Program-made: the position numbers and the translations under genes
DNA from: Paracoccaceae bacterium
GTDB lineage: Bacteria > Pseudomonadota > Alphaproteobacteria > Rhodobacterales > Rhodobacteraceae
Direction of reading: 5' to 3'
NCBI GenBank assembly: GCA_026709265.1
Contig: JAPOTI010000081.1
Location: 1 to 51,089 of the forward strand
Length of the DNA stretch: 51,089 bases
The notes under the pieces: model-generated
Told to the model about the DNA's origin: nothing
The model's input: the letters and a program-made list of their open reading frames with translations, nothing else
The model's database searches: none
In this document: in pieces, positions 49,562 through 51,089 of the stretch
Layout: each line of letters opens with the position of its first letter
How positions within the stretch are numbered: position 1 is the first letter of the stretch

Positions 49562-50707
49562 TTATGATTCTAACTCTGAGCTCAAACAGGGAAAATAATC
49601 TTCACAGGTTCCCTCCCGTAAAACATCTGCCGTCGCGCAATGCAATCCACCGCCGAATGCGTAGGCGTCCCGGAGATCCACCTCAATCACTTCAAATCCA
49701 AGCTTATCCAGTTGTGTCGCCTGATAAACTTCAGACTTTTCAACACATACTGTCTTTTGATCCAGAATGAGGACATTCATGGACAGCCAGACAGAAGAAT
49801 AGCAGAGGGGTGGCGGTTCATTATGTGCGGGCTGCGCCGCATCAATGATCTGCCAGTCGTTACGCTGAAACAATTCCCGCTGTTCTTCCGGCAGTTTCCG
49901 CTGTGGATTACTGATGATCAGTCCGGGTCGTAAAGGCATAAAAGTCGCATCAATATGAATCGGATAAGGATCACCGGGAAAGTTAACGGCGTGTACGCGA
50001 TGATCACGAAAATGTCGCCGCAGCCACTCAATTCCCTTCAAATTGGTGGTGAATCCATGCTGCACGATCAAGTCTTTGCCAAATCGCAGGACATCAGCAG
50101 CATCGAACAGCGGCTCTTCCTCCGTGGTGACGAAATGCTTGCGTGCGGTCCAATCAAGACGTTGTTGGAGGGATATTCCGGAATTCAAATAGTCAGGACG
50201 ATAGTCACGATCGGTCAGGCGAGGTTTCGGTGCGGCTTCATGTCGAAAATCAGGATCCTGTTCCCAATAGGACTGCAAGAGAGGACGGTAGCACAGATAT
50301 TCAAACCAGCGGCACCGATATGACATGGTCGCCTCGAGAATTTCCTCGCCGACAGTCAGCAAAACATCACGCGCGGGCATACAGCCAAACATAGTCCCGG
50401 CATAAAAGTCAGGCGTTGATACGGGCCGGGAAAAATCGAGGGGTTGAGGTCTGTCAACACGAATCCCCCGTTTTCGTAAAATATTGGCAAAATCTTCAAG
50501 CAACGCATTGCCACGTTCAATACTGTCCTGAGGTCGCCGCCCGCACCGGCCTCTCATTTCACAATCATTGGGGATCTTTGCATCCAAGGCTGGCTCAACG
50601 GGTGGAATATGACAGTCAGTTGCGTATCCCAAAATGACATGTTTAAGCGGGTCCCATTCGTTCCAACTGCAGACTCTCACCTGAGATTTTTCCATCATCT
50701 GAATCAT
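49562..50707 (-). CDS. Glycine amidinotransferase family protein (arginine:glycine amidinotransferase-like)
   Basis: A 381-residue enzyme of the amidinotransferase superfamily. Such enzymes move the amidino group of arginine to an amine acceptor (glycine in creatine synthesis; other acceptors in bacterial natural-product paths). The catalytic regions of the vertebrate enzyme are all present: FDAADVLRFGKD with the aspartate, HIDATFMPL with the histidine (about H251) and GGGLHCATADV with the nucleophile C357; CSWNEWDPLKHVILG opens the fold. ATG 50707 is chosen among starts at 50740 (TTG), 50707, 50698 and 50695. No pathway partners are beside it, and mobile-element fragments lie downstream. The acceptor is unknown. 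Confidence 0.88.
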   Translation of the reverse strand: MIQMMEKSQVRVCSWNEWDPLKHVILGYATDCHIPPVEPALDAKIPNDCEMRGRCGRRPQDSIERGNALLEDFANILRKRGIRVDRPQPLDFSRPVSTPDFYAGTMFGCMPARDVLLTVGEEILEATMSYRCRWFEYLCYRPLLQSYWEQDPDFRHEAAPKPRLTDRDYRPDYLNSGISLQQRLDWTARKHFVTTEEEPLFDAADVLRFGKDLIVQHGFTTNLKGIEWLRRHFRDHRVHAVNFPGDPYPIHIDATFMPLRPGLIISNPQRKLPEEQRELFQRNDWQIIDAAQPAHNEPPPLCYSSVWLSMNVLILDQKTVCVEKSEVYQATQLDKLGFEVIEVDLRDAYAFGGGLHCATADVLREGTCEDYFPCLSSELES

Positions 50708-50804
50708 TCCAACGATCAGCGAATTCTCTTTTGACAGCAAGATTCAGAATATGTGTTGAATCAGGTCAGTACTGCATCGCCCTACACCATGTTAACGTGA
50801 AACG

Positions 50805-50840
50805 ACACCATCAAGATGGTGTTTTCCCGCCGCGTGCGGG
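50805..50840. terminator. Two adjacent hairpins upstream of the amidinotransferase gene
   Basis: ACACCAT CAAG ATGGTGT (50805-50822) is a perfect stem followed by TTT on the plus strand, a classic terminator shape; it is followed at once by TCCCGC / GCGGGA (50825-50841). There is no plus-strand gene to end here, so they may end the minus-strand frame entering from the right, or act in the amidinotransferase leader. Confidence 0.4.
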
Positions 50841-50892
50841 AGATCCCTGAACCCTCTCGTGTCGCATGATCTGCCATGCAAGCTGCCAAAAT

Positions 50893-50908
50893 TTCATATG
50901 CATATGAA
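50893..50908. repeat. 16-bp perfect palindrome
   Basis: TTCATATG directly followed by CATATGAA, about 190 nt upstream of the amidinotransferase start. It could be an operator; function unknown. Confidence 0.4.
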
Positions 50909-50971
50909 GGGCAGGAGTCAGGTCAGTTTGGTGCATCTCGACCGGCAGTTGAGCGTATGGCGTAGCGCGAG

Positions 50972-51089
50972 TCATTTCCGAGGCCAAATTCCAAGAGTGA
51001 ACTCGCCAACCAAACCCTCCTCAAATGGCTCAAGGTAACTGCTCACCCCCATGATTCCGTCCTGATGCCGGGCCGCCCGCAGGCGCGGG
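50972..51089 (-). CDS. Possible C-terminal end of a gene entering from the right edge (partial)
   Basis: A minus-strand frame is open from the window edge to a TGA at 50972 (about 38 residues, ending VGEFTLGIWPRK). The length is too short to exclude chance, and no family is recognised. Confidence 0.25.
   Translation of the reverse strand, partial: PRLRAARHQDGIMGVSSYLEPFEEGLVGEFTLGIWPRK

Noticed and set aside
50820-50851. Sequence resembling a type I-E CRISPR repeat (GTGTTTTCCCGC... GCGGGAGATCCC)
   Set aside because: Only one copy exists, no second unit occurs at repeat-plus-spacer distance, no cas genes are present, and the hairpin arms differ from usual repeats.

Overview
The window is bacterial chromosome and reads as an alphaproteobacterium of moderate GC content. 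The evidence is a complete nuoA-N operon with separate nuoC and nuoD that runs on into birA, coaX and an RNase J gene, a full ccoNOQP-ccoGHIS (fixNOQP-fixGHIS) set, a single long glnE, and a TGA-N9-TCA palindrome in front of bfd-bfr. I cannot name the species.

Layout. 1-4360: a probable resolvase remnant at the left edge, an orphan FbpC/PotA-type ABC ATPase (-), an atypical short-chain dehydrogenase (-) and a RhlE-like DEAD-box helicase (+). 4360-4877: a convergent intergenic stretch with strong inverted repeats. 4878-22784 (-): one long, tightly packed transcription unit, read nuoA-B-C-D-E-F-G-H-I-J-K-L-M-N, birA, coaX, rnj. 22785-23075: a shared divergent promoter region. 23076-30809 (+): cbb3 cytochrome oxidase (ccoN, O, Q, P) followed by its assembly genes (ccoG, H, I, S); ccoS is only 58 codons. 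Complex I and a high-affinity oxidase therefore diverge from one roughly 290-base region. 30974-31732: an N-formylglutamate amidohydrolase family protein.

31872-37264 is the most distinctive block: a STAS anti-anti-sigma protein (+) facing four overlapping minus-strand genes for a receiver-PP2C phosphatase, an RsbW-like HATPase, a periplasmic type 1 binding protein and a HAMP histidine kinase. I infer a partner-switching pathway whose input is a periplasmic ligand sensed by the binding protein and kinase. No sigma factor lies in the window.

37580-48541: bfd and bfr behind a palindromic operator, glnE, gph-like HAD phosphatase, glmU-glmS (UDP-GlcNAc precursor synthesis), a GOLPH3/GPP34-family protein, moaA (predicted leaderless) and msrB. 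48542-51089: an accessory region with an IS1634-type transposase remnant, a structured unexplained segment, orphan reading-frame fragments and a full arginine:glycine amidinotransferase homologue with the catalytic Asp, His and Cys of the family.

Coding starts were re-chosen by ribosome-binding sites and family N-termini where the longest frame was clearly too long (for example DEAD-box, nuoA, nuoE, ccoP, ccoI, glmS, moaA, msrB). All functional calls come from reading translated motifs by eye; no database search was run.
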